In this document: positions 9,307-17,029 of the stretch, in pieces
How positions within the stretch are numbered: the first letter of the stretch is position 1
How the letters are laid out: every line of letters starts with the position of its first letter
Translations under genes and position numbers: made by a program
Source: Defluviitalea raffinosedens
GTDB taxonomy: Bacteria > Bacillota > Clostridia > Lachnospirales > Defluviitaleaceae
Direction: 5' to 3'
Length of the DNA: 64,000 nucleotides
NCBI RefSeq assembly: GCF_016908775.1
Contig: NZ_JAFBEP010000001.1
Coordinates: 62,001-126,000 of the forward strand
Notes under the pieces: model-generated
Databases searched by the model: none
What the model saw: the letters and a program-made list of their open reading frames with translations, nothing else
What the model was told of the DNA's origin: nothing

Positions 9307-9441
9307 AGCACATGACAACAAATTAATGTACTTAAAACGTCTTATTCTCCTCTTTAAGTATATGAAACAGTTCAATAAGTAAACTGTTTAAACAAATGGC
9401 AAATCCCCAAGTTAGAAGCTTGGGGATTTGTATTTTTTATT
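9307..9441 (+). ncRNA. candidate Fur-regulated small RNA A
   Basis: No gene is present here, but there is a complete transcription unit: promoter, about 135-nt body and strong terminator (CAAATCCCCAAG at 9400-9411 pairing with 9419-9430, then TATTTTTT). The 5' part, from TTAGCACATGACAA through CTTATTCTCCTCTTTAA (to about 9357), is conserved in the paralogous copy near 15080-15131. Between it and the terminator is an extra 8-bp hairpin (9365-9389). The C/U-rich stretch is complementary to ribosome binding sites, as in FsrA-type iron-sparing RNAs. A four-codon ATG frame (9312) without a ribosome binding site is not considered coding. The call is inferred from sequence architecture and duplication. 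Confidence 0.6.
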
Positions 9442-9506
9442 CTATTGCTCATTAAACTTTATTAGCGAACTGAAACATTTGACTATCCAAATATTTTATC
9501 TCATAT

Positions 9507-10913
9507 TTATTGCAGGCTAATCCGTTTTCCTTGTTTTAATCCTTCCAGTTGAGGATTTCTGATCACGGTATCTCCATCTTTCAATCCTTCTAAAATAACT
9601 ACTTCCTGATCATTTTCCAATCCTTTGACAACAGGTTGGATTATTGCCTTACCATTTCTCACTACCCAAAGGGCATCCCTATCTTCATAGGGGAAAAGTA
9701 CCGCTTTAGGTACTGCAAGTCTATTGTCTTCTTTATGGGTTACGAATTTTACATCCAAGGCATATCCTGGGCGTAATTCTGCCTTTTCATTGTCGTTTGG
9801 TCTGATTGTAACTTTTACACGCTGCTCTGTTAATCCTAAAGAAGAAATTTTTTCTTCAGCAGATGGCGCAATTTTATCAATAACGCCTTCAAATACAACA
9901 TCCTGATCTTTTCTCTCCTGAATCAGTTCTACAGCCATCCCTTCTTTTAATTCTACAATATCTTCTGTTAAAACAAAGACTTCTACCTCATAAGAATCAG
10001 GCTGGAATACCGTTAGTAACGGTGATTGAGGGAATGCTGGGAGTCCTTTTTCTGCCTCTAAATCTTTCACGATTCCATCAAAAGGTGCTTTGATTTCCGA
10101 CCTTTCGATCTGATATTTTACTTGTTCAATTTGGGCATTCAGAGATTCTATCATTCCTTTATAATATTGAACGGTTCCGGACTTATCAGAGTCTTGACCA
10201 AGTTGAGCCTCCAACAGAGCTATTTGACTTTTGGTTGCTTTCTTTTGTGCTTCATAATAAAGATCACTGCCTTCAGTTTGCTCTTTAAGTAATGCAAGAA
10301 CTTCTTCCTGAATTTTGAGATTGTCTTTAACCTGGTTCAGGGCTTCCTCAGCTGCATCCCTTTCTTTTTGACTAACTGCCCCTTCTTCAAACAAGGCATT
10401 CATTCTTTTATAGTCGTCTTCTGCCAGTTCAAGTTGCCTTTTAGCTTCTTCAATCCTTACTTGCTGCTGTTTGATTTGAGATTTATAGGGAGCAGTATTG
10501 GCCTCCACCTTTTGGCCCTCCAGGCCTTGCAGTTGTGCTCTTAAACTAATGAGCTGCTGATTCATTTCATCGTAGGTCTTCTGTTCCTGCCCCTGTATAC
10601 TGACTTTCTGTTCTTCCAGCTGAGCCAGTTGATAAGTTAAATCTTTGGTATCTATTTTTAAGAGTACGTCTCCCTTTTTAACTCTATCTCCTTCTTTCAC
10701 ATAAACTTCTTCAATCAAACCTTGAACCACTGGATAAATCGTCTCTTCCTGCTGTGCCATTACAGTTCCTTCTTCCCTGAAGGAAACTTCTACAGTTTTG
10801 GGATCAACTTGAATAACTTCTGCCTTTAAAGGCTTTAGTGTATAATAAATAGCAAGTAAAATAATCAGTCCAACCCCTGAAATGAGAAAAAGCCATTTAA
10901 GTGATTTTTTCAT
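9507..10913 (-). CDS. HlyD/MacA-family efflux adaptor, membrane-anchored
   Basis: The 468-residue protein is a membrane fusion (adaptor) subunit of an ABC exporter. It has one N-terminal membrane anchor (residues 8-27). The lipoyl/barrel-sandwich half is VIQVDPKTVEVSFREEGTV and the second half GLIEEVYVKEGDRVKKGDVLLKID. A long coiled coil of about 200 residues (rich in E, Q, K and A) leads back to the barrel (IKAPFDGIVKDLEAEKG) and a beta-barrel domain. Gram-positive homologues partner MacB-like permeases. It is the third gene of the exporter operon, 18 bases after the permease. The start has GAGGGTG upstream. Confidence 0.88.
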   Translation of the reverse strand: MKKSLKWLFLISGVGLIILLAIYYTLKPLKAEVIQVDPKTVEVSFREEGTVMAQQEETIYPVVQGLIEEVYVKEGDRVKKGDVLLKIDTKDLTYQLAQLEEQKVSIQGQEQKTYDEMNQQLISLRAQLQGLEGQKVEANTAPYKSQIKQQQVRIEEAKRQLELAEDDYKRMNALFEEGAVSQKERDAAEEALNQVKDNLKIQEEVLALLKEQTEGSDLYYEAQKKATKSQIALLEAQLGQDSDKSGTVQYYKGMIESLNAQIEQVKYQIERSEIKAPFDGIVKDLEAEKGLPAFPQSPLLTVFQPDSYEVEVFVLTEDIVELKEGMAVELIQERKDQDVVFEGVIDKIAPSAEEKISSLGLTEQRVKVTIRPNDNEKAELRPGYALDVKFVTHKEDNRLAVPKAVLFPYEDRDALWVVRNGKAIIQPVVKGLENDQEVVILEGLKDGDTVIRNPQLEGLKQGKRISLQ

Positions 10914-10931
10914 TCAATGCACCCTCTTTCT

Positions 10932-13301
10932 TTATTCTCTTTCTTTTAACACTTCCACTAAATCCAGTTTTTTAATATTCCGTGCAATATTAAGCTGTGC
11001 CAAAGTAATTGCAAGAACCGTCCCCATAAAAGCCGTCAAAAATGAGGATGGCGCCGTATAAGTAGGCAAAGTGAATACATCATTATTAATAGCATCTGCT
11101 ACCATCTGTTTTAGAAGAAAAGTCATAGGTATTCCAAACAGCATTCCTACAATTCCTATCGTGCATTGCTCAAAAGATATGATTTCCAGCACTTCTCTGA
11201 CTGTCATTCCTAAAACTCTTAACGAAGCCAGTTCTCTTTTTCTCTCCGCCAATGAAATAATACTGGAATTATATATAATGGCAAAGCCTGTAACTACCGC
11301 AATTAAAACCATAACCCAGATCATATAGTCATAAGTATCAAGAAGTTCTTTATACTTTTTTACTGTTGTACCACTTTCTTCGATAGATTGAATTTTGCTT
11401 GAAGCATTATAATCATCTTTTAGTAAAGCAATATCCTCTGGTTGAATCTTTAAAATTGCACTGGTCGAAATATCCCCATATCCTAAAAGCCTTCCTAAAC
11501 TTTTTTCCTCCATATAGGCATTCCCCCCTATATATTGAGGTATGATTCCAGATACATAGACATAAAGCTTATCTTCTTTTGCCCAAGGACTCTCAATTCG
11601 AACTTTATCTCCAACTTTTACGTGGAGAGATTTGGCTATGGATTCAGATAAAAGAATTCCTTCTGCAGGGACTTTGACTTTATTACCGTCAAAATCCACA
11701 ATATTATATAAATTGGATTCTCTATTAAGGCCCAGAATCACCAAGTTCTTTTTATGATACGAATTTTTAAAAGTAGCTGGAACCTCCAGCATCGTCTCCA
11801 GTTCTATAATGCCCTTTCTATTTTTAAGTTCTCTGACAACCTCTTTCGCATAAATTGGAGATTCGAAATTCATTTTTATATTATAAGTTTGGATCTTTTC
11901 AAACTGATCAATCATCATAATATCCATCGTTTCATAAAAAGAAATCATAGTTGCCATCATTGCAAAGGTAAAGACCACTCCAATAAGAGTGAAAAAACTT
12001 CTTCCTTTGCTGCGAAAAATATTCCTCATGGCCATACGTCCTTGAACCGTTAAACTACTCCATAAAATTCTTATTCTTTCGATTAAAATCTTTTTACCCG
12101 CAGGCGGGGCCTCTGGTCTCATTGCCTGTGCAGGATGAAGCTTCATCACTCCTTTAACCCCTTGAAATCCGGCAAAGAGACATCCAAGAACGGATAAAAT
12201 AATTCCTATGATAAAATACTCCCAGGAAAACTGATTTTTTAAATCAGGCAGCTGGAAGAATTCCTTATACATTTCTGTTATATAGCCAGACAAAAGTGTT
12301 CCTAATAGTCCCCCTATGATCCCTCCACCAAGTCCAATAACCCAGCTATAGGATAAATAGTGCAAGAGAATCTCTTTTTGTGTATAACCAAAAGCTTTTA
12401 ATGTTCCAATCAAACCTCTTTGCTGTTCTACCAGCCGCTTGAGCATGATGTATAAAATGATAGCCGATATACCAATAAATATAAGTGGAACACTTTTAGC
12501 CATGGAGTCAAGACTATCCAATTCCTGCTGAAGCATGGCATGACTTAATTGATCCTTTCTTTCAAAGGCAGTTTCAAAACCGTATTTTTTTAATTTCTCC
12601 TTTAATTCCTCTTCTACATCTCTAAAACCATAGCCTTCTTCTAAAGTAAAAATAATGTCATTAATGTTTCCGCTTAAACCAAATAAAGAATCCATAACTT
12701 CATAAGGAAGATAGGCAATATCGAAAGTTTCCGGTGTGGGCATGATACTTTGCTCGTTTTGCATGGGATAAACAAATTCCGGACTTTGAGCTATTCCTGC
12801 AATCACTAATTCTGTCTTTTTTCCGTTGATGATTACAGATATTTTCTCCTCCATCTTAAGTCCATTAACCTCAAAAAATTTAGGACCAATCCAAATATTC
12901 GCTTTATCAGTATCCAATTCCCTGCCTTCCAGCTTCTGAACTCCGTTTAAGTGGGTTGGATCTGTAGGATCTATGGCTACTAATCTAAGATATACATTGT
13001 CCTCTTCCCGTCCCGGAAGAAGCACTCTCACATCTTTAACCAGACGGCCTTCTACTTCTTTAATCCCTTCTATTCTGGAAAGGATTTTAACTTTTGATAA
13101 TGGAATAGATTTTACTTTCGCAAATCCTTCTGCAAAATGTTTTTCCTCATAAAATTCATCCTTTGCCCGGTTAAGATTATCCATAGCAATAGACATAGCT
13201 GTATAAGACATCAATCCAACACTAATAACAATCAGGCAGGCAATGTATGCCATCTTATTTTCCTTTAAATCACGAAACAATTTTTTCCATAAAATCACCA
13301 T
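10932..13301 (-). CDS. ABC transporter permease with two FtsX domains
   Basis: The 789-residue protein is a MacB/LolE/FtsX-type permease. One N-terminal helix is followed by a large extracytoplasmic domain, a first FtsX unit of three helices (about residues 270-390), a second unit beginning MAMRNIFRSKGRSFFTLIGV (about 430), another extracytoplasmic domain, and a final FtsX unit of three helices near the C-terminus. Such permeases drive export or mechanotransmission rather than import. The start overlaps the ATPase stop by seven bases and has GAGGAGG upstream. The substrate is unknown. Fur-type control of the operon suggests a link to iron, for example siderophore, haem or stress peptide export. 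Confidence 0.88.
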   Translation of the reverse strand: MVILWKKLFRDLKENKMAYIACLIVISVGLMSYTAMSIAMDNLNRAKDEFYEEKHFAEGFAKVKSIPLSKVKILSRIEGIKEVEGRLVKDVRVLLPGREEDNVYLRLVAIDPTDPTHLNGVQKLEGRELDTDKANIWIGPKFFEVNGLKMEEKISVIINGKKTELVIAGIAQSPEFVYPMQNEQSIMPTPETFDIAYLPYEVMDSLFGLSGNINDIIFTLEEGYGFRDVEEELKEKLKKYGFETAFERKDQLSHAMLQQELDSLDSMAKSVPLIFIGISAIILYIMLKRLVEQQRGLIGTLKAFGYTQKEILLHYLSYSWVIGLGGGIIGGLLGTLLSGYITEMYKEFFQLPDLKNQFSWEYFIIGIILSVLGCLFAGFQGVKGVMKLHPAQAMRPEAPPAGKKILIERIRILWSSLTVQGRMAMRNIFRSKGRSFFTLIGVVFTFAMMATMISFYETMDIMMIDQFEKIQTYNIKMNFESPIYAKEVVRELKNRKGIIELETMLEVPATFKNSYHKKNLVILGLNRESNLYNIVDFDGNKVKVPAEGILLSESIAKSLHVKVGDKVRIESPWAKEDKLYVYVSGIIPQYIGGNAYMEEKSLGRLLGYGDISTSAILKIQPEDIALLKDDYNASSKIQSIEESGTTVKKYKELLDTYDYMIWVMVLIAVVTGFAIIYNSSIISLAERKRELASLRVLGMTVREVLEIISFEQCTIGIVGMLFGIPMTFLLKQMVADAINNDVFTLPTYTAPSSFLTAFMGTVLAITLAQLNIARNIKKLDLVEVLKERE

Positions 13302-13999
13302 GCCACCTCCTCAGGAGGCAATGGCTTCTCATTTTTTTCAATGCGGCTAAGCTTTCCATCCTTGATATAAAATACCCTGTCTGCCATCTTTGCAATTTCC
13401 CCGTTGTGGGTTATGATGATTACTGTTTTTTTGTACTCTTTATTGAATTTACGGAGCAGCTTCAATACCTGAAGACCCGTTGCCAGGTCTAATGCTCCTG
13501 TAGGCTCGTCACATAGGAGAATTTCTGGATTTTTAGCAATAGCCCGGGCTAAAGATACTCTCTGTTGTTGACCTCCTGACATTTGAGAAGGAAAATGATC
13601 GGCTCTGTCTTCTAACCCTACTTCTCTTAAGACATCTTCCACTTTTAGAGGATTTTTAGCAATCTCTACGGATAATTTTACATTCTCATAGGCAGTTAAA
13701 TTAGGCATCAGGTTATAGAACTGAAAAACAAAGCCAACGGTATTTCTTCTATAAAAGGTAAGTTCTTTTTCTGAGGCTCCATGAAGACTCTGATCTCTAT
13801 AGTACAATTCTCCTGAAGTAATAGTATCCATGCCTCCAATTAAGTTTAACATCGTACTTTTCCCAGAGCCACTGGGTCCAAGGACAACAATAAACTCTCC
13901 TTCATATATTTCAAAACTGGCATCCTTTAAAGCATCTACCGTTACTTCTCCCATCTGATACTGCTTTCTTAAGTTTTTTGCCTTTAATAAAATATCCAT
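13295..13999 (-). CDS. ABC transporter ATP-binding protein, MacB/LolD type
   Basis: The 234-residue ATPase has Walker A GPSGSGKST near residue 41, Q loop FVFQFYNLMP near 90, signature MSGGQQQRVSLARA near 140, Walker B ILLCDEPTGALD near 160 and H loop VIIITHNGE near 196. It energises the overlapping FtsX-type permease and is the first gene of a three-gene exporter operon that ends with an HlyD adaptor. A consensus promoter and a Fur-type box precede it. The length and motifs are normal for the MacB/LolD class. Confidence 0.92.
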   Translation of the reverse strand: MDILLKAKNLRKQYQMGEVTVDALKDASFEIYEGEFIVVLGPSGSGKSTMLNLIGGMDTITSGELYYRDQSLHGASEKELTFYRRNTVGFVFQFYNLMPNLTAYENVKLSVEIAKNPLKVEDVLREVGLEDRADHFPSQMSGGQQQRVSLARAIAKNPEILLCDEPTGALDLATGLQVLKLLRKFNKEYKKTVIIITHNGEIAKMADRVFYIKDGKLSRIEKNEKPLPPEEVAW

Positions 14000-14114
14000 T
14001 CAAACACCTCCCATCAAATTATATAAATTGTCGTTCTCTGTGTACTGTAGAGTAACTTACTATATTGATGAGGTCAAAAAAATATTCTGTCATATAATGA
14101 CAAACTTCTTAAAA

Positions 14115-14171
14115 TGATAATGATTATCTGTTTCATACTTTAATAATATACTTCTGAATTCCTTGTGTCAA
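14115..14171 (-). promoter_or_regulatory. sigma-A promoter with Fur-type box for the ABC exporter operon
   Basis: On the minus strand TTGACA (14171-14166) and TATTAT (14148-14143) are 17 bases apart. Downstream of the minus-10, at 14115-14129, lies TGATAATGATTATCT, which matches 13 of the 14 specified bases of the 7-1-7 Fur consensus. Placement just after the expected transcription start suits repression by iron-loaded Fur. Confidence 0.75.
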
Positions 14172-14272
14172 TATATTTACAGAATATTTATTCAGTATAT
14201 CTGTCCTTCATGTTATTCAGTAAATCTGTTTTATACAGCTTTAAGCAGTTTTCTGCAAGAAGGCATTTCTTA

Positions 14273-14941
14273 TTAATGAATTATAATTTTTATCAGAAAT
14301 ATGATCAGCAAATGCAAGGGATAAAAAATATAGAAAATATATTTATTGATCCTGATACGGAAATTTGTACGTAAATAGATCAAGGGAATGCTAAATACCG
14401 CAAAGCCCTGAATACGATACATACCATCAGAGAAAAAAGGAATGCTTAAGAACATCCCTGCTATCATTGCAGAAAGTTCTCTATGATTTCTAAAATAATA
14501 AAACATAATTATAAGCAGAATGCCTGATAAACCATAGCTGAAATTTCCGATGGATGTAATCATCATTAATAAGATCGCTGCAATCCATTTCTTTTCTTTT
14601 AAAAAATAAAGGATCAGTAATCCCATAAGTAAGGTAGGAAAGATATTCAGCTCATACCATGGCAAATCAAAAGCCAGAACATAAAAAGGCTGAGAGAGTA
14701 TGCTAAAAGCAGCCAGTCTTAAGATATATTTTTTAATGTTACTGGTGTACAGGAACCCTACTGCTATACAATAAGCAAATAAAGGGAAAGATATTCTTCC
14801 AATAATACGCAGCTCGATCCTGTCCGGGAAAAATACATATCCAATATGATCAATCAACATGGTGATGATAGCAATGATTTTTAAAAAATTCGTATCAAGG
14901 TTAGAACTTATTTTAGGTTCTGATAATGTTTCATTGTTCAT
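14273..14941 (-). CDS. TraX-like multi-pass membrane protein
   Basis: The 222-residue protein has about seven hydrophobic helices and the features of the TraX family. These include FLKIIAIITMLIDHIGYVFFP near residue 20, IGRISFPLFAYCIAVGF near 48 and LRLAAFSILSQPFYVLAF near 75. The family is named after the F-plasmid protein that acetylates pilin, but chromosomal Firmicutes members have unknown roles and are probably membrane acyltransferases of polysaccharide or peptide substrates. AAGGAGGATC precedes the ATG. No conjugation genes are nearby, so plasmid origin is not implied. It lies between the Fur-controlled exporter and sRNA B. Confidence 0.75.
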   Translation of the reverse strand: MNNETLSEPKISSNLDTNFLKIIAIITMLIDHIGYVFFPDRIELRIIGRISFPLFAYCIAVGFLYTSNIKKYILRLAAFSILSQPFYVLAFDLPWYELNIFPTLLMGLLILYFLKEKKWIAAILLMMITSIGNFSYGLSGILLIIMFYYFRNHRELSAMIAGMFLSIPFFSDGMYRIQGFAVFSIPLIYLRTNFRIRINKYIFYIFYPLHLLIIFLIKIIIH

Positions 14942-15005
14942 TCTTGATCCTCCTTTTATAAAATTAAACAGTTAAACCTGGTCTTTTCGTTAGTATTAAT
15001 CGTAT

Positions 15006-15069
15006 TGATAATGATTATATTTTTTAATTGATAATTGTTATTGACATTTTCATGAAGTTGTAGTATTAT
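15006..15069 (+). promoter_or_regulatory. promoter with tandem Fur-type boxes for candidate sRNA B
   Basis: TTGACA (15041-15046) and TATTAT (15064-15069) are 17 bases apart. TGATAATTGTTATTG overlaps the minus-35, and TGATAATGATTATAT lies upstream. Each agrees with the 7-1-7 Fur consensus in about 12 of 14 positions. The block matches the one in front of sRNA A base by base over most of its length. Confidence 0.7.
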
Positions 15070-15076
15070 TTCTATA

Positions 15077-15170
15077 TTAGCACATGACAAAAAGTTAGTA
15101 TACTTAGAACATCTTATTCCCCCTCTTTAAATGTATAAAAGCAGCTCAGTATTGAGCTGCTTTTATTATT
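15077..15170 (+). ncRNA. candidate Fur-regulated small RNA B
   Basis: This RNA of about 90-95 nt is the paralogue of sRNA A. The 5' part TTAGCACATGACAA and the C/U-rich part CTTATTCCCCCTCTTTAA are shared. The terminator is different and very strong: AAAAGCAGCTCA at 15137-15148 pairs perfectly with 15153-15164, then T-rich. CCTCTTTAAATGTA, 14 bases, is exactly complementary to the leader and Shine-Dalgarno region of the Fe-S scaffold gene that starts at 17722. The terminator stem differs while the promoter and putative seed are conserved, which argues for a functional RNA rather than a random repeat. Confidence 0.65.
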
Positions 15171-15175
15171 AAGCT

Positions 15176-15358
15176 TTACCTATACCTTTTCTTAACCCAT
15201 TTTAAAGCCAAGACTAATAAAAAATACAGAGCCAGCACCACCAATAATGTAAGCAGTCTTTCTGTTTTGGATCCGTCTGCCAGTAAAACAGGACCTAAAC
15301 CAAAAAAAGTCACAGCTACAAGTGCAATGGTTATGATGATATTAAGAAAAATCTTCAT
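15176..15358 (-). CDS. small two-helix membrane protein
   Basis: The 60-residue protein has two hydrophobic helices, about residues 3-25 (IFLNIIITIALVAVTFFGLG) and 32-52 (LTLLVVLALYFLLVLAL), joined by a short loop GPVLLADGSKTER and ended by KKRYR. It resembles small uncharacterised Firmicutes membrane proteins with a VTFFGLGPVLLADGS-like loop (possibly the DUF6954 group; that name is from memory and not verified). The ATG at 15358 is chosen because AAGGAG lies seven bases upstream. No function is proposed. It may be co-transcribed with the next small membrane protein. Confidence 0.7.
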   Translation of the reverse strand: MKIFLNIIITIALVAVTFFGLGPVLLADGSKTERLLTLLVVLALYFLLVLALKWVKKRYR

Positions 15359-15428
15359 TAGGATGCTCCTTTTTTCAAATTCATACCTCTTATATTTTAA
15401 GATTTGCATGCAAAAAGAAAATTATAAC

Positions 15429-15698
15429 TCACTTTTTCTTTTTTAAAAACCTCAATCTGAGCCAGCTTGCTGCTACAATAACAGTTAATACAAAAAGCAA
15501 AATAGAAACAGCAAAATTACCTGCATTAAAAGTATGCACAATCATAAGCGAAAAAATAATGATTAGAACCCCACATAAAGCAGAAAATAGTATATATCTT
15601 ATATTTTTCTTTGCCTTCTTTTGAGTTGCTTGTTCAACCGTATCATCAATGATTAAATTTAAAATTACATCAACCATATCGAATATTATATCCAGCAT
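15429..15698 (-). CDS. small membrane protein, unrecognised
   Basis: The 89-residue protein has an amphipathic, acidic N-terminus (MLDIIFDMVDVILNLII), a Lys-rich segment QKKAKKNIR, and two membrane helices (about residues 37-55 and 61-80). It ends with RLRFLKKKK, which suggests both ends face the cytoplasm. The start at 15698 has AAGGAGGA upstream and is clearly better than the longer reading from 15740. It lies 70 bases upstream of the two-helix protein on the same strand. I recognise no family. Confidence 0.65.
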   Translation of the reverse strand: MLDIIFDMVDVILNLIIDDTVEQATQKKAKKNIRYILFSALCGVLIIIFSLMIVHTFNAGNFAVSILLFVLTVIVAASWLRLRFLKKKK

Positions 15699-15864
15699 TC
15701 TATCTGTCCTCCTTCTGGAGCATGTATTATTCTTAAGCATTCTCTCTTATTGTTCATGATCCGCTCTACATATAATATTACGGATTTCATAAAAAATTGT
15801 TTTAAACTTTTAGCAGGCTTCAAAAAATACCATCAGTTTAAGTTTAATAGTAAAAGCAGACAAA

Positions 15865-15948
15865 ACGCAATACGCGCAAGTTTCCATCCTGCCCGAAAGG
15901 CTTTTTATTGTATAGGAAATCCGAAGGGATTTCCTATACAATAAAAAA
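15865..15948. repeat. palindromic intergenic repeat, copy 1
   Basis: A GC-richer lead, with CATCCTGCCCGAAAGGC, is followed by a perfect 21-bp inverted repeat (15902-15922 with 15927-15947) and a GAAG loop. The arms begin TTTTTATTGTATAGGAAATCC. Related copies lie at 36345-36432, 59641-59682 and 63690-63768. This copy sits directly after the terminator stem of the GGGtGRT gene, so its A/T ends supply that terminator's U tract. Confidence 0.8.
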
Positions 15949-15982
15949 GGACTTCTCAAATCTTACGACTTGAGAAATCCTC
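15940..15982 (-). terminator. terminator of the scaffold-GGGtGRT operon
   Basis: On the minus strand GGATTTCTCAAG pairs with TTTGAGAAGTCC across a loop of about nine bases (stem between 15949 and 15980). It is followed by TTTTTTATTG, which is the edge of the palindromic repeat. Confidence 0.8.
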
Positions 15983-15998
15983 TATAGTAAGTGTTTTA

Positions 15999-17009
15999 TT
16001 AAAACTTGCCAGCCTTAGCTGCTTCTTCAATGGCAACTGCTACTGCAACGGTAGCACCAACCATCGGATTGTTACCCATTCCGATCAGTCCCATCATTTC
16101 TACATGGGCAGGTACGGAGGATGATCCAGCAAATTGAGCATCAGAATGCATTCTTCCCATTGTATCTGTCATACCATAGGAAGCTGGTCCTGCTGCCATG
16201 TTGTCTGGGTGTAAGGTTCTTCCTGTTCCACCACCGGATGCAACAGAGAAATATTTCTTGCCTAATTCTGTACATTCTTTTTTGTAAGTTCCTGCTACAG
16301 GATGTTGGAATCTGGTTGGGTTTGTAGAGTTTCCTGTAATGGATACATCTACACCTTCGTGATGCATAATTGCAACACCTTCTCTTACATCATCTGCACC
16401 ATAACATTTTACTTTTGAACGTTCACCATTAGAATAAGCTGTTTCTTTTACAATGTTTAATTTTCCAGTAGCATAATCAAAAGTGGTTTGAACATATGTA
16501 AATCCGTTAATTCTTGAAATAATCTGAGCTGCATCTTTTCCAAGACCGTTTAAGATTACTCTTAAAGGTTCTTTTCTTACTCTGTTTGCTGATTTAGCGA
16601 TACCAATAGCACCTTCAGCTGCAGCAAAGGATTCATGTCCTGCAAGGAAAGCAAAACATTTTGTGTTTTCATCAAGAAGCATTGCTCCAAGGTTACCGTG
16701 TCCAAGTCCTACTTTTCTGTCGTCAGCAACAGAACCTGGGATACAAAAAGCCTGAAGTCCTTCGCCAATTGCTTTAGCTGCTTCAGAAGCAGTGGTGCAT
16801 CCTTTTTTAATTGCGATAGCTGCTCCGGTGATATATGCCCAACATGCATTTTCAAAGCAGATGGGTTGAATATCTTTTACGATTTTATAAACATCTATGC
16901 CTTTATCGTCACAAAGTTTCTTAGCATCTTCGATAGAAGCAATTCCATATGTATTTAGAACAGAATTAATCTGATTGATTCTTCTTTCATATCCTTCAAA
17001 TAACGCCAT
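15999..17009 (-). CDS. GGGtGRT protein
   Basis: The 336-residue protein belongs to a conserved family of anaerobic bacteria named after the motif GGGTGRTLHPDN, seen here near residue 255. The tail is rich in Gly and Ala (VGATVAVAVAIEEAAKAGKF). Other conserved stretches are GHGNLGAMLLDENTKCFAFLAGHESFAAAEGA-like sequence near 100-135 and VDVSITGNSTNPTRFQHPVAG near 225. The function is unknown. It always seems to pair with the NifU-like scaffold gene, which is immediately upstream here (20-base gap). A role in iron-sulfur handling is therefore the usual inference, but no catalytic motif is recognised. AGGAGGATG precedes the ATG. Confidence 0.85.
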   Translation of the reverse strand: MALFEGYERRINQINSVLNTYGIASIEDAKKLCDDKGIDVYKIVKDIQPICFENACWAYITGAAIAIKKGCTTASEAAKAIGEGLQAFCIPGSVADDRKVGLGHGNLGAMLLDENTKCFAFLAGHESFAAAEGAIGIAKSANRVRKEPLRVILNGLGKDAAQIISRINGFTYVQTTFDYATGKLNIVKETAYSNGERSKVKCYGADDVREGVAIMHHEGVDVSITGNSTNPTRFQHPVAGTYKKECTELGKKYFSVASGGGTGRTLHPDNMAAGPASYGMTDTMGRMHSDAQFAGSSSVPAHVEMMGLIGMGNNPMVGATVAVAVAIEEAAKAGKF

Positions 17010-17029
17010 TTTCTCATCCTCCTAATCTA

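Noticed and set aside
9312-9326. Four-codon ATG frame (MTTN) conserved in both candidate sRNAs
   Set aside because: No ribosome binding site, and second copy encodes MTKS. The conservation is better explained by the RNA itself. A leader peptide cannot be fully excluded.
14165-14374. Plus-strand open frame of 69 codons overlapping the exporter promoter and the 3' end of the TraX-like gene
   Set aside because: No ribosome binding site, low complexity, and it covers an identified promoter and the end of a real gene.
14273-14941. TraX-like gene as sign of a conjugative plasmid or integrative element
   Set aside because: No relaxase, type IV secretion or integrase genes nearby; chromosomal TraX-like genes are common in Firmicutes.
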